Origin: JAGPHI01 sp036641735
GTDB taxonomy: Bacteria > Bacillota > Clostridia > Oscillospirales > Ruminococcaceae
Assembly (NCBI GenBank): GCA_036641735.1
Contig: JAVWEG010000046.1
Span: 1-17,641, forward strand
Direction of reading: 5' to 3'
Length of the DNA: 17,641 nt
Part shown: one piece after another, positions 1-6,534 of the stretch
How positions within the stretch are numbered: the first letter of the stretch is position 1
How the letters are laid out: each line of letters starts with the position of its first letter
Notes under the pieces: generated by a model
Seen by the model: only the letters and a program-made list of their open reading frames with translations
Databases searched by the model: none
What the model was told of the DNA's origin: nothing
Program-made: the position numbers and the translations under genes

Positions 1-98
1 GCTTCTTCAAACGAGATTTCCTCTACGCGAAAATTTCCACTGTGCAAGATATCAAGCAAAGAATTATTGTCCAATAAAAGTAACGAAGCTGATTTCAT
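1..98 (-). CDS. N-terminal fragment of an unidentified protein
   Basis: This is the first 32 codons of a minus-strand gene that runs off the left edge. The ATG is at 98-96 and is preceded by a good ribosome binding site (GGGTGG, about 6 nt upstream). The peptide starts MKSASLLLLDNNSLLDIL and continues into an acidic stretch ending VEEISFEE. It has no signal peptide or membrane segment in the visible part. A sigma-A-like promoter lies upstream at 143-171, which supports the start. I do not recognise the family and too little is visible to assign a function. Confidence 0.6.
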   Translation of the reverse strand, partial: MKSASLLLLDNNSLLDILHSGNFRVEEISFEE

Positions 99-142
99 TA
101 TTACCACCCTTTCAATTTTTATAAAACCTGTTCCTACTTATT

Positions 143-171
143 ATAGTAAACTTATCACACAATAAAGTCAA
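143..171 (-). promoter_or_regulatory. Sigma-A-like promoter of the left-edge gene
   Basis: On the minus strand a TTGACT -35 box (171-166) and a TACTAT -10 box (148-143) are separated by 17 bp. It points towards the ATG at 98, giving a leader of about 40 nt. Assigned by consensus match only. Confidence 0.5.
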
Positions 172-197
172 TTATTGTTAAAATATTAACTACTTAT

Positions 198-299
198 AAA
201 ACGAAAACAGCCCATTTTCGTATCTATTCGATACAAAAATAAGCTGCTTTTGTTTTGGCATCCCCTGCGGGGATAGGCTCGCTATTGCTCGCCAACTGC
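198..299. repeat. Palindromic intergenic repeat, copy A
   Basis: About 102 bp that recur at 411-512 (offset 213 bp) with five mismatches. The left part forms a hairpin around GTATC-tattc-GATAC (220-234), flanked by complementary A/T-rich arms. The right part carries TCCCCTGCGGGGA (a 4-bp CCCC/GGGG stem) followed by a GGCTCGC/GCTCGCC segment. Copy A lacks the outermost left arm (GGCGCC) that copy B has, so its large hairpin is incomplete on the left. No open reading frame of interest lies in it. It resembles a dispersed REP/MITE-like intergenic element, but whether other copies exist in the genome cannot be seen here. Confidence 0.75.
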
Positions 300-410
300 G
301 TGTTTGTCTGACGAAATAGATACCCTTGCGGCTCGAAGATGAACGCTGTGCTAAAAACAGCATTTAATATGAATGTTCTCCGCTACGCTGCGAACCGCTT
401 TGGCAGCGCC
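300..410. other. Spacer between the two palindromic repeats
   Basis: A 111-bp spacer without a convincing gene. It contains GCTGT/ACAGC (about 346-362), able to form a small hairpin, and a stretch rich in CGCTACGCTGCG/GGCAGCGCC (about 380-410). The GGCAGCGCC end supplies the outer left arm of the copy B hairpin. It may belong to the same composite element, since its style (short G+C-rich palindromes in an A+T-rich region) matches the repeats. Confidence 0.45.
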
Positions 411-512
411 AAAACAAAAACAGCCCATTTTCGCATCTATTCGATGTAAAAATAAGCTGCTTTTGTTTTGGCGTCCCCTGCGGGGATAGGCTCGCTATTG
501 CTCGCCAACTGC
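411..512. repeat. Palindromic intergenic repeat, copy B, abutting tRNA-Lys
   Basis: Second copy of the 198-299 repeat. Here the hairpin is nearly complete: GCCAAAACAAAAACAGC on the left pairs with GCTGCTTTTGTTTTGGC on the right with one mismatch, and the inner stem is GCATC-tattc-GATGT. Relative to copy A, the inner stem changes a T-A pair to C-G and a G-C pair to G-T, so pairing is preserved. It ends 8 bp from the encoded CCA end of the tRNA at 521. On the minus strand it would be transcribed right after the tRNA, so it may also act as a 3' processing or termination structure; that is inference. Confidence 0.75.
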
Positions 513-520
513 CAAATGCG

Positions 521-596
521 TGGTGAGATATCGGAGATTCGAACTCCGGACCCATTGCTTAAAAGGCAATTGCTCTGCCGACTGAGCTAATATCTC
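521..596 (-). tRNA. tRNA-Lys (anticodon UUU)
   Basis: A complete cloverleaf on the minus strand. The acceptor stem is GAGATAT/ATATCTC, the D arm begins TAGCTCAGTCGGCAGAGC, the anticodon stem is ATTGC/GCAAT with loop CTTTTAA giving anticodon TTT, and the T arm is CGGAG-TTCGAAT-CTCCG. The discriminator base is A and CCA is encoded (ACCA at 524-521). It decodes lysine AAA/AAG. A consensus promoter lies just upstream, and a palindromic repeat begins 8 bp after the CCA. Confidence 0.97.
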
Positions 597-626
597 AAAT
601 CAGCGCCTTGTTAGAAGCGCTTGATA

Positions 627-655
627 ATTATACCAAGCAAACTACAGTTTGTCAA
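627..655 (-). promoter_or_regulatory. Consensus sigma-A promoter of tRNA-Lys
   Basis: TTGACA (655-650), a 17-bp spacer and TATAAT (632-627) on the minus strand match the housekeeping consensus exactly. The predicted start is about 20-25 nt before the mature tRNA 5' end at 596, as expected for a strong stable-RNA promoter. Confidence 0.85.
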
Positions 656-695
656 GAACTAATTTTAAATAGATTAAAATAATATTTGCACACTG

Positions 696-1157
696 CTATT
701 TGCCTACATCTACCCAGCCTTTATATCCCGATAGCTGCTCTAGCTCTTTTATAGTAAGCTCTATGGCACTGTTTTCGCTGCCGCAAGCAGGGAATACTGT
801 AGTAAAACGTTTCAAAGATTCGTCTAAATACACTTCAACATCAGCATTTACACCAAATGGGCATACTCCGCCTACTGCGTGTCCTATCTTTGCTTCCACG
901 TCATCAAAGGAGAGCATTTTAGCTTTAGTGCCAAATGCAGCCTTGTATTTACTGTTATCTACTTTAATATCTCCTGCTACCACTATTAATATAGGCACAT
1001 CGCCAATACCAAAGGATAGTGTTTTTGCTATACGTTCAGGAGCGCAGCCAAGTGCTTTGGCAGCAAGCTCCACAGTAGCGCTGGATACGGGAAACTCGAG
1101 TATTTTATCTGCAAATCCGCGCTCTGAAAGATAAGCACGTGCTTTTTCTATAGACAT
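696..1157 (-). CDS. YbaK/EbsC (ProX-like) aminoacyl-tRNA deacylase
   Basis: A 153-residue protein of the YbaK/aminoacyl-tRNA deacylase family, free-standing relatives of the prolyl-tRNA synthetase editing domain that hydrolyse mischarged tRNAs (such as Cys- or Ala-tRNA(Pro)) in the cytosol. Family features are the lysine of the AKTLSF segment (K45), a VDNSKYK segment at 66-72 and the GGVCPFGV loop at 96-103. The length is typical. A longer frame opens at 1214, but the ATG at 1157 has GGCGGTGA about 5 nt upstream and begins the conserved part (MSIEKARAYL), so I chose it. It stands alone behind its own promoter (1191-1219). Exact tRNA substrate cannot be told from the sequence; the family call is firm. 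Confidence 0.9.
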   Translation of the reverse strand: MSIEKARAYLSERGFADKILEFPVSSATVELAAKALGCAPERIAKTLSFGIGDVPILIVVAGDIKVDNSKYKAAFGTKAKMLSFDDVEAKIGHAVGGVCPFGVNADVEVYLDESLKRFTTVFPACGSENSAIELTIKELEQLSGYKGWVDVGK

Positions 1158-1190
1158 TATGTCACCGCCTGTTTTATAAATATTTTGCCA

Positions 1191-1219
1191 AGTATAATAC
1201 AAATTGCCAAACAATGCAA
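1191..1219 (-). promoter_or_regulatory. Probable promoter of the YbaK-family gene
   Basis: On the minus strand TTGCAT (1219-1214), 17 bp, TATACT (1196-1191). It lies about 35 bp upstream of the chosen ATG at 1157, inside the N-terminal extension of the longer frame. That location also argues against the upstream start. Confidence 0.6.
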
Positions 1220-1278
1220 TACTATGTATATAATTTTAGCATAAAAACAAAATTATTTCATAAAGTTGTTACAAACTA

Positions 1279-1307
1279 TTTACAAATTACTGTATTTTGA
1301 GTATATT
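1279..1307 (+). promoter_or_regulatory. Probable promoter of the DUF3048 lipoprotein operon
   Basis: TTTACA (1279-1284), 17 bp, TATATT (1302-1307). The predicted leader before the ATG at 1414 is about 100 nt. It contains a weak GCTCAA/TTGAGC inverted pair (about 1364-1397) and two short reading frames with a nearby AAGGGA, but no recognisable riboswitch. Confidence 0.6.
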
Positions 1308-1413
1308 AGTATAGAGAACACAAGGGAATGTATGTCTTTACAATTTTTGAAAGAAAACATTATGCTCAATCGTTTAATAAAGTAATGGGCTTTGAGCGTA
1401 AAAGGATGGTAAA

Positions 1414-2559
1414 ATGTTAAAGAGGTGCGCGCACGCGTATATATCTTACTTTATTATATCTGCACTCTTTTGCTCGTGTGCAAACAGTATTGCAAATAAG
1501 CCTACACAATCGGGGCAAGAGATTACTTTGCCGCAAAAAAGCTGGGATTTACCTGTGAAAGAGGGAATAAGCCCACTCACAGGTAAAAAGAGCAAAGGCA
1601 CAGATAAATTGCCTCTTGCCGTAATGGTAGACAATGTGCGCATTGCGCTGCCTCAAAGAGGGCTTTCAAGCGCGGATATAGTGTATGAGATGGTAACAGA
1701 GGGCGGCATTACACGGCTGATGGCTATATATGAGGACTATGCAAATATGCCGCAGGTAGGGCCTGTGCGTTCGGCAAGAGACCAGCACGTACAGCTTATG
1801 TTGCCGCTTGGCAGTTTGTTTTTGCACGTTGGTGCATCTACGTATGCTGCTAATTTACTGGAACAGTTTCATTATAAAGACCGCAGCATTAATGGCTATT
1901 ATCAATCGGGCGCTTTGCAAATGGATACCGAACGAAACAAAACCACGGCGATAGAGCATTGCTGGTTTACAAACGGCACGCTGTTCAGTGAGGCGGCAAC
2001 GCAATACGGCATTAAAACCGACGGTAATCTTGCGTACAGTGCGTTCGATTTTGCAGACGAGCCGCGTGTATTGCAGGATGGTGTTGCAGGCAATGTGCAT
2101 ATAAGGTTTTCAAGCTATGTTAATTCGGATTTAACATATGATGAAAAGAGCAACAAATATGTAAAATCACAATTTGGCGATTTGCAAATAGATGAAAATA
2201 GCGGTGAAGCTATCTCATTTGATAATGTGATAGTGCTTTTTACGGATATCAGTAAATATTCGGATAATATTTTAGCTAAAGTGGATTACTGCTTTGGCGG
2301 TGTTGGATATTATATAAACGGCGGCAAATACGAGAATATTCGATGGCTTAAAGGTGATGCAGGCAATCCGCTGCGGATAGTGTCGGCAGACGGCAGTGAA
2401 AGCAGTGTGAAGATAAACACAGGTACTTCGTATGTGGCAATAGTAGATCTCGGCAAATATAATTATTTTAAAATTGGCGACAAATGCACACCTGCACCGC
2501 AAAGCAGTATACCAAATATAATAGGCGAGGGCGAGACAGAGGCAAAGGATATACCATAA
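1414..2559 (+). CDS. DUF3048 (YerB-like) lipoprotein, first of three
   Basis: A 381-residue exported protein of the DUF3048 family, to which Bacillus subtilis lipoprotein YerB belongs; its biochemical role is not known. The N-terminus (MLKRCAHAY, then a hydrophobic stretch to about residue 19) is a signal peptide; C22 after FCS is the likely lipidated cysteine, although this lipobox is weak. The N-terminal DUF3048 domain spans roughly residues 50-210 with PQRGLSSADIVYEMVTEGG and the signature GPVRSARDQH starting at G116, followed by EHCWFTNG. The C-terminal DUF3048 domain runs to about 355. The start ATG has AGGATGG upstream. It is followed after 67 bp by a paralogue and resembles the third copy more than the second (for example DTERNKT versus DTERSKT, and EHCW in both). 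Confidence 0.88.
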   Translation: MLKRCAHAYISYFIISALFCSCANSIANKPTQSGQEITLPQKSWDLPVKEGISPLTGKKSKGTDKLPLAVMVDNVRIALPQRGLSSADIVYEMVTEGGITRLMAIYEDYANMPQVGPVRSARDQHVQLMLPLGSLFLHVGASTYAANLLEQFHYKDRSINGYYQSGALQMDTERNKTTAIEHCWFTNGTLFSEAATQYGIKTDGNLAYSAFDFADEPRVLQDGVAGNVHIRFSSYVNSDLTYDEKSNKYVKSQFGDLQIDENSGEAISFDNVIVLFTDISKYSDNILAKVDYCFGGVGYYINGGKYENIRWLKGDAGNPLRIVSADGSESSVKINTGTSYVAIVDLGKYNYFKIGDKCTPAPQSSIPNIIGEGETEAKDIP

Positions 2560-2626
2560 TTAAAGCTTCAAGTGCGCACGTTAAACGTACGTATTTAGAA
2601 TATAAGTAAAGCATTAGGAGAATATT

Positions 2627-3841
2627 ATGAAAAAAGCACTTTCTATCGTTTTAACTGCTGCGCTGGCGGCAGCACTATTGGCATCGTGCGGAGGTAAAGC
2701 ACCTAGCTCAGCCGCTGAAAACTCTACACCGACACAGACACCTGTTTCCAGTACACCTGCGCCTCCTCCCGAGCCTCCATATACACCTAACCCGTATACG
2801 GGATTTGAAAAAGATTCAAGCTTCCCCGAAGGGCAGCGCGGAGTGGCAATAATGGTAAACAATATTGCAGTCAGCCGTCCTCAGCGTGGGCTAAGTATGG
2901 CGGACGTTTTGTTTGAAAGCAAGGTAGAGGGCGGCATTACGCGCTTTATGGCTTTGTTTGAAGATTATAAGGTGTTGCCTGATGTAGGCCCTGTACGCTC
3001 GGCAAGAGACCAATTTTTTCGCCTTGTTTATCCGTTTCAGCCATTATATGTTCATATAGGGCGCAGCGGAATTACGCAAACTTATATTGACACAGTGGAA
3101 TACGGCGACCTTAATCTAGATGGCGACCACGATGTAATTTCGTATCGTCGTGATCGCCCGGGCTACGATAAAGAGCATCGTTCTTATACAAACGGCGATT
3201 TGATACAAAAAGTAATAGATAAAAAGAACATAGATATGAACCGTACATACAATTCGCCTTTGTTTGACTTTGTAAAATACGACGAAAACGGCGGAGAGCG
3301 CGCTATGGGCGGAGAACCTGCCGAAAGCGTATCCATTACTCATTCTATGAGCTATCGTACTTATTTTGATTATGCAGCAGATGGCGGCAGATATATGATG
3401 AGCCAGTATTCTTCTTCTTCAAGGTCACGTCATAAAACGGTAGACGAAAATAACGGTGAGCAATTGGGCTTTGAAAATGTAATTGTGCTGTTTGCCGAAA
3501 TTACTACTTATCCGTATCCGGGCGGCAATCTTGATAAAAATGGTAATGATAAGGGCGATCCTAATTATCAAAACGTGCATATGGACGATGGCGGTGTGGG
3601 ATACTACTTTAGTAAAGGCAAAGTAGAGGAAATACGCTGGCAAAAAGGCGCTATAGAAAACAGATTGTGGTTTACAGATTTAGATGGAAATGACTTAAAG
3701 ATAAATTGCGGCAAAAGCTATATAGGTATGGTTTCGCTTGAAGAACACGATAACGGATTTTCTTATGCAGGGCCTGAGAGCGAAATAGTAGACAGCGGCT
3801 TGCCCACATCTGAAGTAAGCGAAGTGGAGATAGGCGATTAA
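2627..3841 (+). CDS. DUF3048 (YerB-like) lipoprotein, second and divergent
   Basis: A 404-residue DUF3048 protein. It has a clear lipoprotein signal (MKKALSIVL, lipobox LASC, lipidated C21), then a Pro/Thr/Ser-rich linker of about 35 residues that would hold the domain off the membrane. The family signature GPVRSARDQF starts at G121, preceded by RPQRGLSMADVLFESKVEGG. It differs from its neighbours: the histidine after RSARDQ is replaced by F, EHCW is replaced by EHRS, and an insertion rich in Ser/Arg and a segment PYPGGNLDKNGNDKGD near residues 300-315 are unique. The ATG has AGGAG 6 nt upstream. It lies 67 bp after the first paralogue and 19 bp before the third, so all three are probably co-transcribed. 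Function unknown; export and lipidation are confident. Confidence 0.88.
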   Translation: MKKALSIVLTAALAAALLASCGGKAPSSAAENSTPTQTPVSSTPAPPPEPPYTPNPYTGFEKDSSFPEGQRGVAIMVNNIAVSRPQRGLSMADVLFESKVEGGITRFMALFEDYKVLPDVGPVRSARDQFFRLVYPFQPLYVHIGRSGITQTYIDTVEYGDLNLDGDHDVISYRRDRPGYDKEHRSYTNGDLIQKVIDKKNIDMNRTYNSPLFDFVKYDENGGERAMGGEPAESVSITHSMSYRTYFDYAADGGRYMMSQYSSSSRSRHKTVDENNGEQLGFENVIVLFAEITTYPYPGGNLDKNGNDKGDPNYQNVHMDDGGVGYYFSKGKVEEIRWQKGAIENRLWFTDLDGNDLKINCGKSYIGMVSLEEHDNGFSYAGPESEIVDSGLPTSEVSEVEIGD

Positions 3842-3860
3842 TATTTTAAAATGTCAAAAA

Positions 3861-5015
3861 ATGGAGGTGCGATATATCAAAAAGTTACTTTGCACGGCAA
3901 TGGCATTAATAATGCTGTCAATGCTTGCAGGATGCGGTAAAAAGCCCAGCAGCAGCACAGGCACTAATGATATAATACCGCCACCGGTGCAAGGCGGCAT
4001 AAATGCTGATGCGCCAATACAAAAGCTCGATTACAATCCTCTTACAGGAGGGGATTTGCCTGCGGGCTACGAGGCAGGTATGCGGCCTGTTGCCATTATG
4101 GTAAATAACGCGGCAGTGGCACTGCCGCAACGAGGCATAGCATCAGCAGACACTATTTTCGAAATGGTGACAGAGGGCGGAGTAACGCGTCTTATGGCGA
4201 TGTACTCTTTTAGAGATGCTATACCGCAAGTAGGCCCTGTGCGCTCTGCGCGTGATCAGCATTTGCAAATGGCATTGCCGCTAAACGCTATTTATGTGCA
4301 TATCGGCAGCAGTATTTATGCATCTAATCTGTTAAACGAATATCACTACCAAGATGTAGACGGTATGTATCTTGGCTCTACTAGCTTTGTGTTTGATACA
4401 GAGCGCAGCAAAACGCGCTCCAATGAGCATTGCTGGTATACAGATGCTGCATTAATACGCGGCGGTATTGATAAAAACGCAGTCCCTCTTACAGGCGCGT
4501 TTGGCCCGTTATTCAGCTTTGTAGGCAAAGCGGAGCCTGTGCGTATTCCTGTAGGCGGAGATGCTTTAGATGCTAAATGGCAATATTCTGCTTCAAGTGA
4601 AGTGGAGTTTGTGTATAATCCCGAAACTAAAATGTATTTAAAAAGTGCATATGCAGCACCGCATATAGATGAGCTTACAGGCGAACAATTAAGCTTTACC
4701 AATGTATTGCTGCTAGTAGACGATGTTAGCTTAAAGGCAGACGGACAGTGCGCGCAGTTTGCTATGTTAGGCGGAAAAGGCTTTTATTTTACCAATGGAA
4801 AATACGAAGAAATCACTTGGAAAAAAGGCAATGCAGATGCACCGCTTAAGCTTTTAAATATTGACGGCAGCGAAGTAAAAATAAATATAGGCAAAAGCTA
4901 TATAGGCGTATTGGGTAGCACACAAATGGAGACCTTTGTACCGAATGTAGTAGCACCGCCGCCCGAGGTAGTGCCGCCTGAGCCTGCACCGACAGAGCCT
5001 GTAGCGACACCTTAA
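3861..5015 (+). CDS. DUF3048 (YerB-like) lipoprotein, third; probable ATC start at 3876
   Basis: A DUF3048 lipoprotein whose frame opens with ATG at 3861 (384 residues), which is the start given here. However, the only Shine-Dalgarno sequence, GGAGGTG (3863-3869), overlaps that ATG. It sits 6 nt before an in-frame ATC at 3876. Starting at 3876 gives MKKLLCTAMALIMLSMLAGC, a model lipoprotein signal with lipobox LAGC and lipidated C20, and a 379-residue protein. From 3861 the signal would begin MEVRYIKK, which is unusual with its early glutamate. The signature GPVRSARDQH lies at G125 (counted from 3861), with PQRGIASADTIFEMVTEGG before it and EHCWYTD after it. The C-terminal 25 residues are a Pro/Glu/Thr-rich tail. 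It is closer to the first copy than to the second. A hairpin terminator follows at 5033-5079. Confidence 0.85.
   Translation: MEVRYIKKLLCTAMALIMLSMLAGCGKKPSSSTGTNDIIPPPVQGGINADAPIQKLDYNPLTGGDLPAGYEAGMRPVAIMVNNAAVALPQRGIASADTIFEMVTEGGVTRLMAMYSFRDAIPQVGPVRSARDQHLQMALPLNAIYVHIGSSIYASNLLNEYHYQDVDGMYLGSTSFVFDTERSKTRSNEHCWYTDAALIRGGIDKNAVPLTGAFGPLFSFVGKAEPVRIPVGGDALDAKWQYSASSEVEFVYNPETKMYLKSAYAAPHIDELTGEQLSFTNVLLLVDDVSLKADGQCAQFAMLGGKGFYFTNGKYEEITWKKGNADAPLKLLNIDGSEVKINIGKSYIGVLGSTQMETFVPNVVAPPPEVVPPEPAPTEPVATP
3863..3869 (+). promoter_or_regulatory. Ribosome binding site pointing to a non-ATG start
   Basis: GGAGGTG is the only strong Shine-Dalgarno sequence near the third DUF3048 gene. It overlaps the G of the ATG at 3861 and is 6 nt from the ATC at 3876-3878. 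The same spacing to ATG is seen for the second paralogue (AGGAG, 6 nt). No purine-rich site precedes the 3861 ATG. Confidence 0.65.
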
Positions 5016-5032
5016 ATTCTAATATTACAAAG

Positions 5033-5079
5033 AAATCGGCAGTATATTATGCAATAATGTGCATATTATACTGCCGATT
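5033..5079. terminator. Bidirectional hairpin terminator between convergent genes
   Basis: A 19-bp nearly perfect inverted repeat (left arm 5034-5052, right arm 5061-5079, core AATCGGCAGTATA) with a short loop. T-rich tracts follow on the plus side (TTTTATATTTTATT). On the minus side the repeat is followed by TTTCTTTG. It ends the DUF3048 operon and the convergent 3D-domain gene, whose stop codon is at 5090. Confidence 0.85.
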
Positions 5080-5089
5080 TTATATTTTA

Positions 5090-6145
5090 TTATCTTACCA
5101 CATACATATTTACGGTTTTCACAGCGCTCATCAGCGCTTCGTCGTGGCTTTCGTAAAATAAATCCACAAGCGCGTGCCCACTTTGCAGTGCGCTGCCTGT
5201 GTCGGTGGCTTTGGCAAATCCATATACAAATTTACCGTCCGTAGAAGTGATATATACTATAGAGCCATATGGAATAATATTAGGATCTACAGCTACAGTA
5301 CCCTCACTAAGCCCAAGCCCCGAAGCGCCACGTCCGCGTGCGGCGGAATATGCCGTGGCTCTGCCTGTATATACAGCACTATAGCTGCTAGGCTTGCCGT
5401 TTTCAATAGTTATACCGCTCGGTGCTTCCATATCGCTCACAGGTGCGCCTGCACCGTATTTTTTGATAATAGCGTTTACAGGCTGTACAGTATCTGTGAT
5501 ATTTACCACTTTAGTAGATTCCGTTTTGCCATCTACCACACGCATACGGCTTGTAATTTCGCGTGTACCAACACTGCCCTCCTGTATGGTAACAGTGCGT
5601 TTTTTATTGCGTACAAAAAGGCTTGTTAGCTTATATTCGGTTTCAAACGGTATTTCCTCTTGTACCACTGTGTCCTCGTATTTTACACGATGCACAACAA
5701 TTGGCGCCATATTTTCAGATACAGGAGTGGAGAGCGACGGCTCGGTATAGTCGTGTTCGCCAAGCTCTATTCCGCAAGAAACAATAGCTTCTTCTACAGT
5801 GCCGCTTACAAGCTCGGCTGTAAAGCTGCCGTCGTCTGCCTGTATCGCTATGGGAAACGCGCGCTCAATATTAAGGCTTACAAGATTGCCGTTGTATGCA
5901 GTGTAAAACACATTGTCCTTGTCGTTTGCCACAATCCCCGACATCTGCATAAGCTGCTGTGTATCCTTTATCGGAGTTACTAACATACGGCGGTTGCCGT
6001 CTGTATCGGATACAATAACGATATTTAATATTGCGTACATTGAGTATAATATGCACGATAGGCAAGCTAATGCAGCTATCATTGCCCACAGCCGAGTGGG
6101 AATATTCTCCACACGGCGGCGTATATGCTCTTTGAATTTTGTCAT
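5090..6145 (-). CDS. Membrane-anchored DUF348/G5/3D-domain protein (YabE-like)
   Basis: A 351-residue envelope protein. A cytoplasmic basic segment (residues 1-19) is followed by a membrane segment (about 20-45). Two DUF348-like repeats follow (about 44-95 and 97-148), then a G5 domain (about 150-226, from VHRVKYEDTVVQEEIPFETE) and a C-terminal 3D domain (about 259-350). The three aspartates that name the 3D domain are present: D287 in VDPN, D315 in ATDTG and D328 in VDLF. This order is that of B. subtilis YabE; 3D domains are related to MltA/RpfB-type muralytic folds, so a peptidoglycan-cleaving or wall-remodelling role outside the membrane is likely. The frame extends to 6193, but AAAGGAG lies 5 nt before the ATG at 6145. 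It has its own promoter and a possible operator (6191-6233), and shares a terminator with the DUF3048 operon. Confidence 0.9.
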   Translation of the reverse strand: MTKFKEHIRRRVENIPTRLWAMIAALACLSCILYSMYAILNIVIVSDTDGNRRMLVTPIKDTQQLMQMSGIVANDKDNVFYTAYNGNLVSLNIERAFPIAIQADDGSFTAELVSGTVEEAIVSCGIELGEHDYTEPSLSTPVSENMAPIVVHRVKYEDTVVQEEIPFETEYKLTSLFVRNKKRTVTIQEGSVGTREITSRMRVVDGKTESTKVVNITDTVQPVNAIIKKYGAGAPVSDMEAPSGITIENGKPSSYSAVYTGRATAYSAARGRGASGLGLSEGTVAVDPNIIPYGSIVYITSTDGKFVYGFAKATDTGSALQSGHALVDLFYESHDEALMSAVKTVNMYVVR

Positions 6146-6190
6146 ATATTCTCCTTTGCTTTGTAATAGCCTGTATGGTGCGATTATTGG

Positions 6191-6215
6191 CAATGTATAA
6201 GCTTGTTATACATTG
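6191..6215. promoter_or_regulatory. Perfect dyad overlapping the 3D-gene promoter
   Basis: CAATGTATAA (6191-6200), loop GCTTG, then TTATACATTG (6206-6215) form a perfect 10-bp inverted repeat. It covers the -10 box and the likely start of transcription of the 3D-domain gene. There is no T-run, so an operator for a dimeric regulator is more likely than a terminator. The regulator is not in view. Confidence 0.45.
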
Positions 6216-6233
6216 CATAATGCGCAATTTAAA
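6205..6233 (-). promoter_or_regulatory. Candidate promoter of the 3D-domain gene
   Basis: On the minus strand TTTAAA (6233-6228), 17 bp, TATAAC (6210-6205). The -35 box is weak (4 of 6 matches), which would fit an activated or tightly regulated promoter. The leader to the ATG at 6145 is about 55 nt. Confidence 0.4.
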
Positions 6234-6534
6234 GCTACTTAGGCATTTTAACAGACAAAGCAAGCTACGTCAAAATGGCTAAAACGTAGAATATCGTTGT
6301 TTTTATACGATTTTAAATCATTATGTCAATTTACAAGCTGTATGCTCCGTACATCTCTCGCATACTAGAGTATACTCTGTAATGCTTGTATTTGTATGGA
6401 AATAATTGGCATTTTTACAGGCTTCGACACCTCTTTCAGGCTACAAAATTATTACAAAAACAAATTTTTCAAGGTGGTAAAGCTACACTTTATATGATAC
6501 AATAAATTACGTACATATTTAATTGGGAGGGCAT
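6216..6534. other. A+T-rich divergent intergenic region
   Basis: This gap separates the divergent 3D-domain and YdcF genes. It has no credible reading frame and no RNA fold I recognise. It holds a 12-bp perfect palindrome AGAGTATACTCT (6367-6378) and a GTATGC/GCATAC pair just before it. Near the right end, TATGATACAAT (6493-6503) could be a -10 region for the YdcF gene, but I find no clear -35 partner. The GGGAGG ribosome binding site is just before 6535. Confidence 0.35.

Noticed and set aside
198..512. Possible CRISPR array
   Set aside because: Only two long palindromic copies (about 102 bp) with one 111-bp spacer and no cas genes nearby; unit size and spacing do not fit CRISPR.
364..555. 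A 63-codon minus-strand reading frame across the repeat and tRNA region
   Set aside because: It is built from the palindromic repeat and part of tRNA-Lys, has no ribosome binding site and no protein-like composition.
700..1134. Long plus-strand frame opposite the YbaK-family gene
   Set aside because: It mirrors the real gene; the minus frame shows family motifs, a promoter and a ribosome binding site, and the plus frame has none.
1364..1397. Leader hairpin of the DUF3048 operon as a riboswitch
   Set aside because: Only a 6-bp GCTCAA/TTGAGC pair with a long loop, no known aptamer sequence and no terminator before the start codon.
6523..6534. TTG start for the YdcF-family gene
   Set aside because: It would contain its own ribosome binding site; GGGAGG points to the ATG at 6535.
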